Source of the DNA: JABMNT01 sp048262655
GTDB lineage: Bacteria; Pseudomonadota; Alphaproteobacteria; Rhodospirillales; Casp-alpha2
Length of the DNA: 64,000 bases
Reading direction: 5' to 3'
Assembly (NCBI GenBank): GCA_048262655.1
Contig: JBLXEY010000001.1
Coordinates: 186,001 to 250,000, forward strand
The notes under the pieces are model-generated. The model saw only the letters and a program-made list of their open reading frames with translations, had not been told where the DNA came from and searched no databases. This document shows positions 17,208 to 26,133 of this stretch, one piece after another. Position numbers and translations under genes: made by a program. Within the stretch, counting starts at the first letter, position 1, and each line of letters opens with the position of its first letter.

Positions 17208-18073
17208 ACAACCTAACATCACTTGGTTTTATCGGTCTTGGACAAATGGGCGGTCCGATGGCAGCCAATATGTCAAAAAGCAACCTCCCCTTGTATGTGT
17301 TTGACGCTGCAGGCTCAGAAGACCGGGCAGCCGAAGGTGCCATCGCAGAACCAACCTTGGCTGCGGTGGCTCGACAGGCCGATACGATCTTTCTGTCCTT
17401 GCCCGATGGCCCTGTATCCATTGCCGTTGTCAAAGAAATTTGCGCGTCGGCCGACCGCATCACGAGTGTCATCGTTGATTTATCGACCATCGGCCCGGAT
17501 GCGGCGCGCGAAGCTGGAGAAATTTCCAAAGACGCCGGGATCACTTACATCGATGCTCCTGTTAGCGGTGGCGCGGTCGGGGCCAAAGCAGGGACAATCA
17601 CTGTGATGTGGGCTGGTCCCAAAGCGGAACTGGAGCGACATCAAAACATCATGGACAGCTTTTCAAAGAATTTGTTTCATGTCGGCGATCAGCCTGGACA
17701 AGGACAGGCCTTAAAAATCCTCAACAATTTCCTCTCTGCCACAGCAATGGCAGCGACGTCTGAAGCCATGTTGTTTGGATTATCGCAAGGGCTGGACCTG
17801 CAAACCATGCTCGATGTCGTCAATGTTTCAACCGGTCAAAACACCGCAACCCGAGATAAATTTCCTGAGCGCGTCGTAACGGGAACCTATGACGCAGGCT
17901 TCAAATCAGCCCTTTTGGCGAAAGACGTCAGGCTCTATCTGGATAATACCCGAAACGCGGAAACTCCCAATGATGTGGGCCAGATCGTCAGTGAGATCTG
18001 GACGGCCTGCGACGACGCTCGGCCCGGTTCAGACTTCACACGCGTCTTTGAATTTATTCGGGACGGAAAATAA
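17204..18073 (+). CDS. NAD(P)-dependent beta-hydroxyacid dehydrogenase (3-hydroxyisobutyrate dehydrogenase family)
   Basis: A 289-residue beta-hydroxyacid dehydrogenase. The N-terminal Rossmann motif GLGQMG is at 11-16, the substrate motif DAPVSGG at 118-123, and the catalytic lysine is Lys171 in GQALKILNN. Such enzymes oxidise 3-hydroxyisobutyrate, tartronate semialdehyde or similar beta-hydroxyacids to semialdehydes or ketones. The start overlaps the upstream gene (ATGA), showing coupling with the carboxymuconolactone decarboxylase-family protein. It converges on the FMN-dependent hydroxyacid oxidase gene. The substrate is not readable from sequence. Confidence 0.9.
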   Translation: MNNLTSLGFIGLGQMGGPMAANMSKSNLPLYVFDAAGSEDRAAEGAIAEPTLAAVARQADTIFLSLPDGPVSIAVVKEICASADRITSVIVDLSTIGPDAAREAGEISKDAGITYIDAPVSGGAVGAKAGTITVMWAGPKAELERHQNIMDSFSKNLFHVGDQPGQGQALKILNNFLSATAMAATSEAMLFGLSQGLDLQTMLDVVNVSTGQNTATRDKFPERVVTGTYDAGFKSALLAKDVRLYLDNTRNAETPNDVGQIVSEIWTACDDARPGSDFTRVFEFIRDGK

Positions 18074-18172
18074 GGCGCCCAACATTTCCCATTCTCGTTC
18101 GTCCGGGCACTCAATGATCGGCCGCATCATGTCAGTCGTGCCTGGACACAGGAAAAACTCTCCAAAATGGCA

Positions 18173-19252
18173 CTAGTACCCTTCATCTAATAAGGGGAAT
18201 GCACTCAGAACGTGTGCTGGCGTCACTTCTGGGGCCGGATGCAGATAACTCATATCCAGTTGATCCCAGGTTTCAACGCCCAGCATCCCCAAACTTGCGA
18301 TCGCTTCCTCTTCTAGAATTTCAAGCATACGGACCAAGCCATCTTCTCCTCCAGCGGAAGCTGCCAAGCCCTGCAAACGTCCGATGCCGACGCAGTCCGC
18401 CCCCAGGATCATCGCCTTGACCAAATCCGCGCCCCGCATAATCCCGCCATCGAAAATGACCTTGGCCTTGTCTCCCACAGCACTTTTGATTTCCGGTAAA
18501 ACATCTGCACCACCGCGCCCATGGTCCAGTTGGCGCCCGCCATGGTTGGAAACATAAACAGCATCAATTCCGTGTTCGACACACTTTGCGGCATCTTCTG
18601 CCGTTGCGATACCTTTTATGATCAATGGGATATCGTATTTGTCACGAATACGTTTGATATCATCCCAGTTAAAGCGCTTTTGCCATTCTTCACCATTGGC
18701 CTGTGTTTTTCGCGATGTCGAAAGATACCGCTTGGCGATATCGCGCTCCCGTCGACTGTAATAGTCCAGATCGACAGTAAAACAAAAAGCCACGTAACCC
18801 GCCGCTATCGCGCGGTCAATATGATCATCGACCCACGCCCCGTCACCACGGACGTACAGTTGATAGATTTTTGGATAATCGACGCATTCAGCAACTCCCT
18901 CCAGATAAGGTTTACAGACTGAACTCAGCATATGGTAACAGCCGAAACGAGCCGCGGCTTTCGTCGGCACAGCACCGCCACCTTCAACAAAATCCTGTAC
19001 AGAGCCTATCGGTGCCATAATCACCGGCAAGCGCAGTTTGTTGCCGAACAATTCGATGCTCGGATCAACGTTTTCTACGTCGTTTAAGACACGTGGCCGA
19101 AAAGCCATATTGTCGAGGCTCTGCCGGTTTCGCTTGAGTGTGGTTTCCGTATAGGCCCCACCAATCAGGTAATCCCACGTTTCAATGGGTAGTTTTTCTT
19201 TTGCCGCTTTGGCAAATTCTTGCATGGTTAAAAATTCAGAAGCACTCTTCAC
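18173..19252 (-). CDS. FMN-dependent alpha-hydroxy-acid oxidase/dehydrogenase
   Basis: A 359-residue TIM-barrel flavoenzyme of the lactate/glycolate oxidase family. Key residues are in place: Lys213 in IIKG near the flavin, and the catalytic pair His237 and Arg240 in SNHGGRQ. The phosphate-binding FDGGIMRGADLVKAMILGA stretch follows. It oxidises a 2-hydroxyacid to a 2-oxoacid. It lies 11 bases downstream of the RraA-like gene, and both may belong to one run of minus-strand catabolic genes down from 26066. There is no extra membrane segment, so a soluble oxidase rather than the membrane-bound LldD is more likely. Confidence 0.88.
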   Translation of the reverse strand: MKSASEFLTMQEFAKAAKEKLPIETWDYLIGGAYTETTLKRNRQSLDNMAFRPRVLNDVENVDPSIELFGNKLRLPVIMAPIGSVQDFVEGGGAVPTKAAARFGCYHMLSSVCKPYLEGVAECVDYPKIYQLYVRGDGAWVDDHIDRAIAAGYVAFCFTVDLDYYSRRERDIAKRYLSTSRKTQANGEEWQKRFNWDDIKRIRDKYDIPLIIKGIATAEDAAKCVEHGIDAVYVSNHGGRQLDHGRGGADVLPEIKSAVGDKAKVIFDGGIMRGADLVKAMILGADCVGIGRLQGLAASAGGEDGLVRMLEILEEEAIASLGMLGVETWDQLDMSYLHPAPEVTPAHVLSAFPLLDEGY

Positions 19253-19263
19253 GAAAATAATCC

Positions 19264-19761
19264 TTACCCGTGGTCTGGTTTATCTAACACAATGACGCAG
19301 TCCTGATCCGCGTACAAATAGTCGCCCGTATTAATTCTAATGCCGCCGAAACTCAAAAAGTCCTCACGTTTCATTTCGGTTTCATGACGCGGAGGCATAG
19401 CTGTGACGCCCAGTGTCTTCACGCCGAAATCAAGGACCTCGAACTCGTGGCTGTCTCTTATCGCACCATTGAAGACCATTCCTTCCCAGCCGAAGTCAAA
19501 TGCTTCTTTGGCAATATTTCCGCCACAAAGGGCGCGCCTGAACGAGCCTCGACCATCAACAACCAAGACTTTTCCAGCCCCACCTTCCGCTAGAACCTTT
19601 CTTAAGCCTGAATTGTCTTCATAGGTCGACATACAAACTACTTCACCATGGAAATGGTTCCGTCCGCCAACATCTTTAAACTGCAATTCACAGATGCGTG
19701 CATCATCGCGATGATCGTCACATATATCTGCTGTCCTTATAATCTTGTTTTCGCGTGCCAT
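19264..19761 (-). CDS. RraA-like protein, probable 4-hydroxy-4-methyl-2-oxoglutarate aldolase family
   Basis: A 165-residue RraA-fold protein. The family signature DGRGSFRRALCGGNIA at 69-84 and NGAIRDSHE at 98-106 (Arg102 and Asp103) are visible. In the aldolase branch that Asp coordinates the divalent metal and the Arg binds substrate. RraA proteins that inhibit RNase E share this fold. Being next to a 2-hydroxyacid oxidase and other catabolic genes argues for an aldolase or oxaloacetate decarboxylase here (inference). The preceding gene ends 53 bases upstream. Confidence 0.85.
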   Translation of the reverse strand: MARENKIIRTADICDDHRDDARICELQFKDVGGRNHFHGEVVCMSTYEDNSGLRKVLAEGGAGKVLVVDGRGSFRRALCGGNIAKEAFDFGWEGMVFNGAIRDSHEFEVLDFGVKTLGVTAMPPRHETEMKREDFLSFGGIRINTGDYLYADQDCVIVLDKPDHG

Positions 19762-19813
19762 TCGTTTCCTCCCAAAATTTATGACGTGAGATTAGGCTGT
19801 CTCCGTGCAGAGT

Positions 19814-20341
19814 TCAATTCCCATACCTCACCACGTGACGAAGGGTCATTGGTATTTGCTCAAAAAACATGGGCATAACGGTGCCAGCCCCCCCTTCAAA
19901 CGGGGTGCCTTCAACAAACCCTGCTTTTTGGTAGGCTCGCCGCGCGGGTGAATTCTCGACCAGAGGATCAATTGCAACCACGGGCACCCCTGATTCCAGA
20001 ATTTCCAGCGCCCTTTGACGAAGAAAAGCTGAACCGTGACCACGGCCAATCATCGACGAGACACCAATCAAAACATCAAGACTTCGGCTTCCTGCCGGCA
20101 ATCCTTCGTAATAGGGTTCCGGCCACAGGTTGATATCGTAGTCTTGGACGAAGGCGAACTCCTGGTCTCCAAAAGCTACGATTTGCATACTGATATTTTT
20201 GTCGTCAAAGGATTTTTCCACCAATGACAACTCTTCGTCAGGCTCCCCCCACCATTTGATGGCGCCTGGTGTCGAAAACCATTGTTTGAGTATCTTTAGA
20301 TCAACGGGCCTGATCGGCCTAAACGTATAGGGTTTTGTCAT
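19814..20341 (-). CDS. GNAT family N-acetyltransferase
   Basis: A 175-residue acetyltransferase. The acetyl-CoA pyrophosphate loop is visible as IGRGHGSAFLR, and the C-terminal segment ENSPARRAYQKAGF is the usual GNAT motif B. The N-terminal FRPIRPVDLKILKQWF and the WWGEPDEE region resemble AAC(6')-type and siderophore-type acetyltransferases, but that resemblance does not establish aminoglycoside modification. The ATG at 20341 follows an AGG; an in-frame GTG precedes it by one codon. It lies in a minus-strand gene series, 44 bases after the MFS gene. Confidence 0.85.
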   Translation of the reverse strand: MTKPYTFRPIRPVDLKILKQWFSTPGAIKWWGEPDEELSLVEKSFDDKNISMQIVAFGDQEFAFVQDYDINLWPEPYYEGLPAGSRSLDVLIGVSSMIGRGHGSAFLRQRALEILESGVPVVAIDPLVENSPARRAYQKAGFVEGTPFEGGAGTVMPMFFEQIPMTLRHVVRYGN

Positions 20342-20384
20342 CACAACCTACAAACCCTGTTGATAGAAAACACGTATACGCGGC

Positions 20385-21584
20385 TTAAGCATTGCCCTGT
20401 ATGCCTTCTCGGAAAACGAAGACCAAAAGTCCTGTGCCAGCCAGAACAACACCTGCTGTCACGCCCCACCCCATCGCGTAAGTCCCGGACAAATCGACGC
20501 AGGCACCGAAGAGTGGAGGACCCAGCATTCCACCGATGTGAACACCGGTCATATTATATCCCATTGCAGAACCCGCCAGTTCCGGCTCGACAGTTTCAGC
20601 CGCAATAGCCTGCGCAACAGGTGCGAAAGACGCGATCGTAACCCCAAGCAAACCAACAAGACCAAGACCATACCAAAGCCCCCACCCCGGCCCGACAAAA
20701 ACCATTAAAGCAAGAAACCCGGCGGCCACGCCAGAAATCCACGCCATCAGCACCTTGCGACGCCCCAAGAACCATTTATCACCAGCGGCCCCCCACCCGA
20801 TCCGGGCAACAGCACTTGTCGTTTGCGCAAGCCCCATGGCAAACCCCGCCAAGGGCTGGCTTGCCCCGGCAACATCGCGCAAGAATAAGGTGAGAAATGC
20901 AAAAAAATTGGTCTGGCCCATATTTATCATCCCGCTTGCCAGGGCATAAATATTGACGTTCCGGTTTTTCATGACTGACTTTATATTCGCAACCATCCCA
21001 GCCTGATTTTTTTGAATATGTTGGTCAAATTTCAATAGATAGAAACAACCGACACCGTTCAAGACGATGACGCCGGCGATCGCCCACATCATCGTCTGCC
21101 AATCAACAAAACTGACCAAAGCCCCATTACCGGCGGCAAAAATGCCCCCTAACGGAACCCCAAACTGTTTTATGCCCATCGCCATTCCCCGGCGATTTGC
21201 CGGAAACCAGAGCAGCACGCCACGGCCGGTTGACGGATTCGCCATTGAATATCCAATCCCCATCAAAAACAATGCGATGAGGCACTCCTCGTATGTTCGC
21301 GCCACCCCCAGCAAGAGGGCACTCGAGGCCATAATACCGTGACAAAGGATGAGCATGGGTCCGACACCGAACCGATCGACAAATCCCCCCGCAGGAATGG
21401 ACCACAATGCCTGCGCTGCGTAGTAGGCCGTTACGAAAAACCCGAACTGTGTAGCGCTTAGCGATAGATCAGCACTGATCACCGGCGCGATAGCCAGAAC
21501 GGTGACAATGTTGATTGTCCCAACGACATGACTGGAAACCAGCAGGCTCAATCGAAACGCGATGTGATGATTTGCCTCGGACAT
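20385..21584 (-). CDS. MFS transporter
   Basis: A 399-residue major facilitator with about 12 membrane segments in two six-helix halves. The loop between helices 2 and 3 reads GGFVDRFG, the MFS motif A position, and a second copy near 260 reads GAAGDKWFLGRRK. It probably moves an organic anion across the inner membrane. It starts 2 bases after the phosphodiesterase gene, so these two are in one transcript. Direction and substrate are not readable. Confidence 0.9.
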   Translation of the reverse strand: MSEANHHIAFRLSLLVSSHVVGTINIVTVLAIAPVISADLSLSATQFGFFVTAYYAAQALWSIPAGGFVDRFGVGPMLILCHGIMASSALLLGVARTYEECLIALFLMGIGYSMANPSTGRGVLLWFPANRRGMAMGIKQFGVPLGGIFAAGNGALVSFVDWQTMMWAIAGVIVLNGVGCFYLLKFDQHIQKNQAGMVANIKSVMKNRNVNIYALASGMINMGQTNFFAFLTLFLRDVAGASQPLAGFAMGLAQTTSAVARIGWGAAGDKWFLGRRKVLMAWISGVAAGFLALMVFVGPGWGLWYGLGLVGLLGVTIASFAPVAQAIAAETVEPELAGSAMGYNMTGVHIGGMLGPPLFGACVDLSGTYAMGWGVTAGVVLAGTGLLVFVFREGIQGNA

Positions 21585-21586
21585 TG

Positions 21587-22852
21587 TCAGTCCATGTCCA
21601 ACGCCGACCCATCCATGCCGCCCATGTTTTGTGAAAGGTGCCGAAGGACCGTCGGCGCAATATCGATCGCAGATGTTCGCTCCGTCTGCGTCGATCCCGC
21701 TTGAAACCCACCACCCACGGCCAGCAAGAAGGGGTTTTGCTCGAACGGACCTAACCCGCCATGCTGCCCGCAGCCCAGATTTGTATCTTTGTGAAGGGGA
21801 TCCTGAACAGCGATGCTAATGCCAGGTATCCCAAATGCATTCACATCGTTCGTTCTTTGTGTTGTTACGGAAACGGCCAACGCCGTATCGGTACGATGCC
21901 CCAGGCGGCGCAGGTTTTCACCGGCAAACACCTGATCAATCTCATTGAGCCCCCATAAGTATGGGATTAACTCCGGTAACCGGGATTTCGCTTCATCTGA
22001 CATATAAATATTGGCGCTCAATCCGTTTGATGCAACAACAACATCGCGGGATTCGTGCGACTCCTTAAAGCCTGCTTCTACCAATAAATCATCAAGAGCA
22101 AGAACAGAGCCAACCGTTTCGTGCCCATGATCAGAACCTATTAAAAGCAGAATATCTTCACCATTGGCATTCAGTTCCTGGACTCGATCGAAAACACGGC
22201 CGGCGCAAGCGTCCGCAACGGCAAGGGCTTCCAAATGCTCCGGAGAACCGAGAGCTGTCGCATGCTGGGTATGATCCGGATCACAGATCCAGAGAACGGC
22301 ATAAGCCGGGCTTTGCTCATCGAGCACTTCCTTGCAGAAGCGTTTTGTCAACTCTGTATCGCCTTCTTTGTCATGGCTAATGACCTGGTGTCTCTCATCC
22401 GTGATGGGCTTTAAACCCGGCCCAAACGAACCGGCTCGATGGAACACATGGCCATACCCATCTGGATCGTGAAAATAGGCAGCCCCGGGAGAAACATTCG
22501 AATACACCATACCACCACCACAATCGGCAAGGCGTTCAGAAAGCGTTGGCACCCGAAGCGTTTGACCAGTCACCGCCCTTAGTTTTTCCCGAAACTCGGC
22601 GGGGCCTACCGAATAGGCCCGCAATCCGTCTCCGTCATCCAAAGCAACACAATTGCCCTCAAGGCCATGTTTGGCTGGCAGGCAGCCGGTCGCTATGGAT
22701 GCAGCGGTGGTTCGTGTCGTGGACGGAAATACACTGCTGTGCGCTGTAAATTTGCGCGCATGACTTTGTATGCGGCACAAATTTGGTGTCCACTCTGGCC
22801 GCACCATATCAGCCCGGGTTCCATCACAGATAACTAAAATCGCACGCTTCAT
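21587..22852 (-). CDS. Alkaline phosphatase superfamily phosphodiesterase/pyrophosphatase-like protein
   Basis: A 421-residue enzyme of the type I phosphodiesterase/nucleotide pyrophosphatase group within the alkaline phosphatase superfamily. Asp10 in VICDGTRAD is a metal ligand, and the nucleophile Thr lies in PSTTRTTAASIATG at about 45-46. KHGLEGN follows at 61-67, and a later GSDHGHET motif gives the second Asp-His pair. There is no signal peptide, so it is cytoplasmic. Phosphonate hydrolases share the fold, so a role on a phosphonate or phosphodiester nutrient is possible. The ATG at 22852 is preferred because GAGGA lies 9 bases upstream; an ATG at 22861 sits on top of that site. Confidence 0.85.
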   Translation of the reverse strand: MKRAILVICDGTRADMVRPEWTPNLCRIQSHARKFTAHSSVFPSTTRTTAASIATGCLPAKHGLEGNCVALDDGDGLRAYSVGPAEFREKLRAVTGQTLRVPTLSERLADCGGGMVYSNVSPGAAYFHDPDGYGHVFHRAGSFGPGLKPITDERHQVISHDKEGDTELTKRFCKEVLDEQSPAYAVLWICDPDHTQHATALGSPEHLEALAVADACAGRVFDRVQELNANGEDILLLIGSDHGHETVGSVLALDDLLVEAGFKESHESRDVVVASNGLSANIYMSDEAKSRLPELIPYLWGLNEIDQVFAGENLRRLGHRTDTALAVSVTTQRTNDVNAFGIPGISIAVQDPLHKDTNLGCGQHGGLGPFEQNPFLLAVGGGFQAGSTQTERTSAIDIAPTVLRHLSQNMGGMDGSALDMD

Positions 22853-22864
22853 TTTCTGCATTCC

Positions 22865-24916
22865 TCACTCTTTTACGCGGACAAGACCATCGAGCGCCAG
22901 GACACCCTGACCTTCACCTTTAACCAGTAGTGGATTTATCTCCGCTTCTTCAATTTGTTCTGCGCTATGAGCCGCCAGTTGCGACAAATTGACGATAGCT
23001 TCCGCCAAGGCCGCAATATCACCTTTGGGTCGGCCCCGAAATCCCGTCAAGACCGTAAGCCCCTTCACCTTGGAAATTAAATCATAGGCCTCGGGTAATC
23101 CAAGAGGTGCGATCCCTATGGCAACGTCATCAAGAACTTCTGTAAGGACGCCTCCACTCCCCAAAATAATAATGGGTCCAACTTCAGGGTCTCTCTTATA
23201 TCCAAGCAGCACCTCTAATATACCCGTTTCCATGGTTTGAAGCAAAAACCGGTCACACGTACTTTCAGGAAGATGGGCGGTTACGGAATGCTGAATCGTT
23301 TTGATCGCAGTAACCAAACCTTCCGCATCAGGAACCCCGACGATGACCCCACCTAGTTCCGACTTGTGCGCAATTTGGTCGTCTAAAATTTTGACCACTA
23401 GCGGATAGATAATGTCAGGTTCGAGCGTTTCATCTGCTCTGATTTCGCTCGAAGTCACGGTGGGAATACCAAGGCTTCGGATTAACTGCAGGGCCTCTTG
23501 CTCGTTATAGCTATTTTTCAAGGCGAATTCAGGCGTCTTGGCCAAACTTACTTCTTGAGGTTTTGACCACCGAAGGGCAGCAGATAAGGCATCGGCGCAA
23601 GCCTCTGGTGTCCTGAAGGCCGCGATGCCGGCCTGGTTCAGGCGCTCTAATGATTGTTCCGCCTCTGGCGCAATAAAGGCCGCAAGAAATTTATCTGTTT
23701 TGCCGGCGTCTATGATCGGTGAAACCGCCAATTCTGGATGAAATTGCCCTGACGAACCGACGACACAAACGACCGCATCACATCTATCATCTTTGAATAA
23801 TTCCTGAAGAGCTGCTCCATAAACACCCTTTCGTGTTCCCGCCATCGTCAAATCAACAAGCGGCCCTGAACCGATCTCTACATCCAGCCGACGCAACCGA
23901 TCCCGCAATGCATCCGACGGGCCTATCAATTCCAAGCCATTTTGACCCAACCGGTCTGCAACCATTGCCGCACCGCCTCCGGTCGTTGTAACGACACTGA
24001 CGCGCTTTCCCGGCGCAGGGCTTCTATCGGCAACCAATGGTGAAATTTCCAAAAGAGATTCCAGCATATCTACGCGCAATATGCCGTGTTTGGTGAAAAA
24101 GGCATCGGTCGTGCGGGCAGAACTGGCCAACGCACCTGAATGAGAAACTGCCAGACGGCGGCCCGCTTCGGATTTCCCGAGTTTATAGACAATAATCGGC
24201 TTACGCATCTCATGCGCGCGCCGGGCTGCATCTGCCAGTACTTCTGGGTTGCGAATGCCTTCAAGGAACAGAAGAATGGAATCCGTATCCGGGTCGTCCA
24301 CCAGCAACCGCGCGACTTCACCAATCCCTAAATCACATTCATTCCCAACCGAAACCAGTTTAGAAAAACCAATCCCCCGTGCAGCACCACGTGATAAAAG
24401 CGTCCCCAAAACCGTACCGCTTTGTGATGCGACACTGATCCGTCCCGGCACAAGCTTTGGCATTTCCAACACCGCATTTACGGAGAGTGTCATACCATTG
24501 TTGACGCTAATGACCCCCATGCTATTCGGTCCGATAACTCTGATGCCTTTTGTGTTTGCCAAGTCGACAAGTTTGCGTTGCCGCTTTTCACCTTCTGGTC
24601 CAGATTCCGCGAAACCATCCGAATATATGGAGACAACTTTTACGCCACATTCTCCACATTCGATAATGAGATCTGCAATGGTGTCAGCAGGCGTCATCAG
24701 AAATGCATGGTCCACCTGTCCTGGAATTTCGCGCAGTGACCGATAGGCCTTGATCCCCTGGACTTCATCTCTGAAGGGGTTTACCGGATAAATCTTGCCC
24801 TTGTATCCATGCTGAATCAGAAACCGTTGCGGTCGACCAGCGTTTTTCTTGGGGTCTGCCGACGCGCCGACCAACGCGATTGATGCGGGATTAAAAAGTG
24901 CATTTGAGATACTCAT
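22865..24916 (-). CDS. NDP-forming acyl-CoA synthetase (acetate-CoA ligase type), fused alpha-beta form
   Basis: A 683-residue fusion with a CoA-binding domain (about 1-140, SIALVGASADPKKNAGRP), a succinyl-CoA-ligase-like domain (to about 440) and a C-terminal ATP-grasp domain (about 465-683, ending EINPLLVKGEGQGVLALD). His259 in LAVSHSGA matches the histidine phosphorylated in ADP-forming acetyl-CoA synthetases. It links an organic acid to CoA using ATP or GTP. It lies 4 bases from the acyl-CoA dehydrogenase gene upstream and 12 bases from the phosphodiesterase gene downstream. The pair suggests activation then alpha,beta-oxidation of an acid. The ATG at 24916 lacks a strong ribosome site; coupling to the upstream stop is likely. 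Confidence 0.88.
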   Translation of the reverse strand: MSISNALFNPASIALVGASADPKKNAGRPQRFLIQHGYKGKIYPVNPFRDEVQGIKAYRSLREIPGQVDHAFLMTPADTIADLIIECGECGVKVVSIYSDGFAESGPEGEKRQRKLVDLANTKGIRVIGPNSMGVISVNNGMTLSVNAVLEMPKLVPGRISVASQSGTVLGTLLSRGAARGIGFSKLVSVGNECDLGIGEVARLLVDDPDTDSILLFLEGIRNPEVLADAARRAHEMRKPIIVYKLGKSEAGRRLAVSHSGALASSARTTDAFFTKHGILRVDMLESLLEISPLVADRSPAPGKRVSVVTTTGGGAAMVADRLGQNGLELIGPSDALRDRLRRLDVEIGSGPLVDLTMAGTRKGVYGAALQELFKDDRCDAVVCVVGSSGQFHPELAVSPIIDAGKTDKFLAAFIAPEAEQSLERLNQAGIAAFRTPEACADALSAALRWSKPQEVSLAKTPEFALKNSYNEQEALQLIRSLGIPTVTSSEIRADETLEPDIIYPLVVKILDDQIAHKSELGGVIVGVPDAEGLVTAIKTIQHSVTAHLPESTCDRFLLQTMETGILEVLLGYKRDPEVGPIIILGSGGVLTEVLDDVAIGIAPLGLPEAYDLISKVKGLTVLTGFRGRPKGDIAALAEAIVNLSQLAAHSAEQIEEAEINPLLVKGEGQGVLALDGLVRVKE

Positions 24917-24920
24917 ACGA

Positions 24921-26066
24921 CTATGGCCGTTGTGAGAAACGGCGGTCGAAAACACTTTCGGCGATGCGGTTTTGCATCATCTCCAGAGATCCTCCGGCAA
25001 TCATCCAGCCACGCGTGCGCCGGAAACAATACTCAACCAGACAATCCTGACTATACCCTGCAGCCCCAAGCACTTGCATGGCTTCATTAGCAGCATTAAA
25101 TCCTGCCCTGTTGCAGGCCAGTTTCGCGATAGCGGTTTCTTCTGCTGATGGGAACCCTTCATCCGCATTGATTGCCGCCCGATACAAAAGCAATCGCGCG
25201 GCATCCAGTTCAACTTTCAGGTCTGCAAACTTCCATTGCACCCCTTGGAACTCGCAAATGGGCCGACCAAATTGCTTGCGCTCCAGAGCATGATCCCGCG
25301 CGAGGTCAAAAGCAAACCTTCCCAAGGCCAATGCCCGCGCCGAATTGCCAAGGCGTTCCACATTAAATCCGGCAATTTGTTTTTTAAAACCACCTTCGCC
25401 CAATACGACGTTTTTATCTTCCACAAACACATCTTCAAGATAGAGTTGCGCCCATGTTTCGCCGCCCAGACTTTGTACCGGGTTCCCCAGTGATACACCC
25501 TGCGAATGACGATCAACGAGAACAGAACCAATGCCTCCAGTGCCAGGCCCGAACCGCACATATGTGAGGATCATCGCAGCATCCGTCATGTGCGATGTGA
25601 AAACTTTACTGCCATTTATTCTATATCCTCCCTCTACTTTTTCAGCGGTCGTTTTCAACTCTGTCACCGCCGAGCCAGCTTCAGGCTCAGTCATACCTAT
25701 GGCAATGATCGCATCACCCGATAAGAGTTGAGAGAGGTAGGTGTCACGATGATGTGTGTTTCCAAATTCGGCGAGAACACGGATGGCGCCAAAATTACCG
25801 GCCTGAATGACATCTGCACTTCTAGGGCATACAGCGGCTATTTCTTCAATAGCGATGATCGCGTCAAATAACCGCCCACCGACACCGCCTGCTTCTTCTG
25901 GTATTGTAATTCCCATCAAACCTTGCTCAGCCATAAGCTTGGCGACGTCTTTGGGAAATGAGGATGCGTGAGCGCGTGCCAGCGCACCTTCAGCCAGATG
26001 ACGTTTAGCAAATCCGCTAACAGAGTCGGCGAATTGTTTATCTTGTTCAGATAGTCGGAAATCCAT
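24921..26066 (-). CDS. Acyl-CoA dehydrogenase family protein
   Basis: A 381-residue flavoprotein with the three acyl-CoA dehydrogenase domains. The FAD-binding motif IGMTEPEAGSAV is at 123-134, and ALERKQFGRPICEFQGVQ marks helix G to H. The usual C-terminal catalytic Glu (in YEGT) is absent; that segment reads IAGGSLE. Instead Glu237 in NVERLGN sits where isovaleryl-CoA and long-chain dehydrogenases keep their base, so a branched or long-chain substrate is suggested (inference). Electrons would pass to ETF. It is the first gene of the acid-activation operon, with the synthetase gene 4 bases downstream. Confidence 0.88.
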   Translation of the reverse strand: MDFRLSEQDKQFADSVSGFAKRHLAEGALARAHASSFPKDVAKLMAEQGLMGITIPEEAGGVGGRLFDAIIAIEEIAAVCPRSADVIQAGNFGAIRVLAEFGNTHHRDTYLSQLLSGDAIIAIGMTEPEAGSAVTELKTTAEKVEGGYRINGSKVFTSHMTDAAMILTYVRFGPGTGGIGSVLVDRHSQGVSLGNPVQSLGGETWAQLYLEDVFVEDKNVVLGEGGFKKQIAGFNVERLGNSARALALGRFAFDLARDHALERKQFGRPICEFQGVQWKFADLKVELDAARLLLYRAAINADEGFPSAEETAIAKLACNRAGFNAANEAMQVLGAAGYSQDCLVEYCFRRTRGWMIAGGSLEMMQNRIAESVFDRRFSQRP

Positions 26067-26082
26067 TTTTTTGTTAAGCTCC

Positions 26083-26117
26083 CAGATTAAATATTTCGTG
26101 CGTTCTAATTTAATCTG
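26083..26117 (-). terminator. AT-rich 10-bp inverted repeat downstream of the response regulator gene
   Basis: CAGATTAAAT at 26083-26092 pairs perfectly with 26108-26117 across a 15-base loop. It sits 16 bases past the stop of the response regulator and upstream of the acyl-CoA dehydrogenase start, all on the minus strand. It could end the regulator transcript or be an operator for the catabolic operon. The stem is weak. Confidence 0.4.
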
Positions 26118-26133
26118 AGTATCCGGCGTTTAG

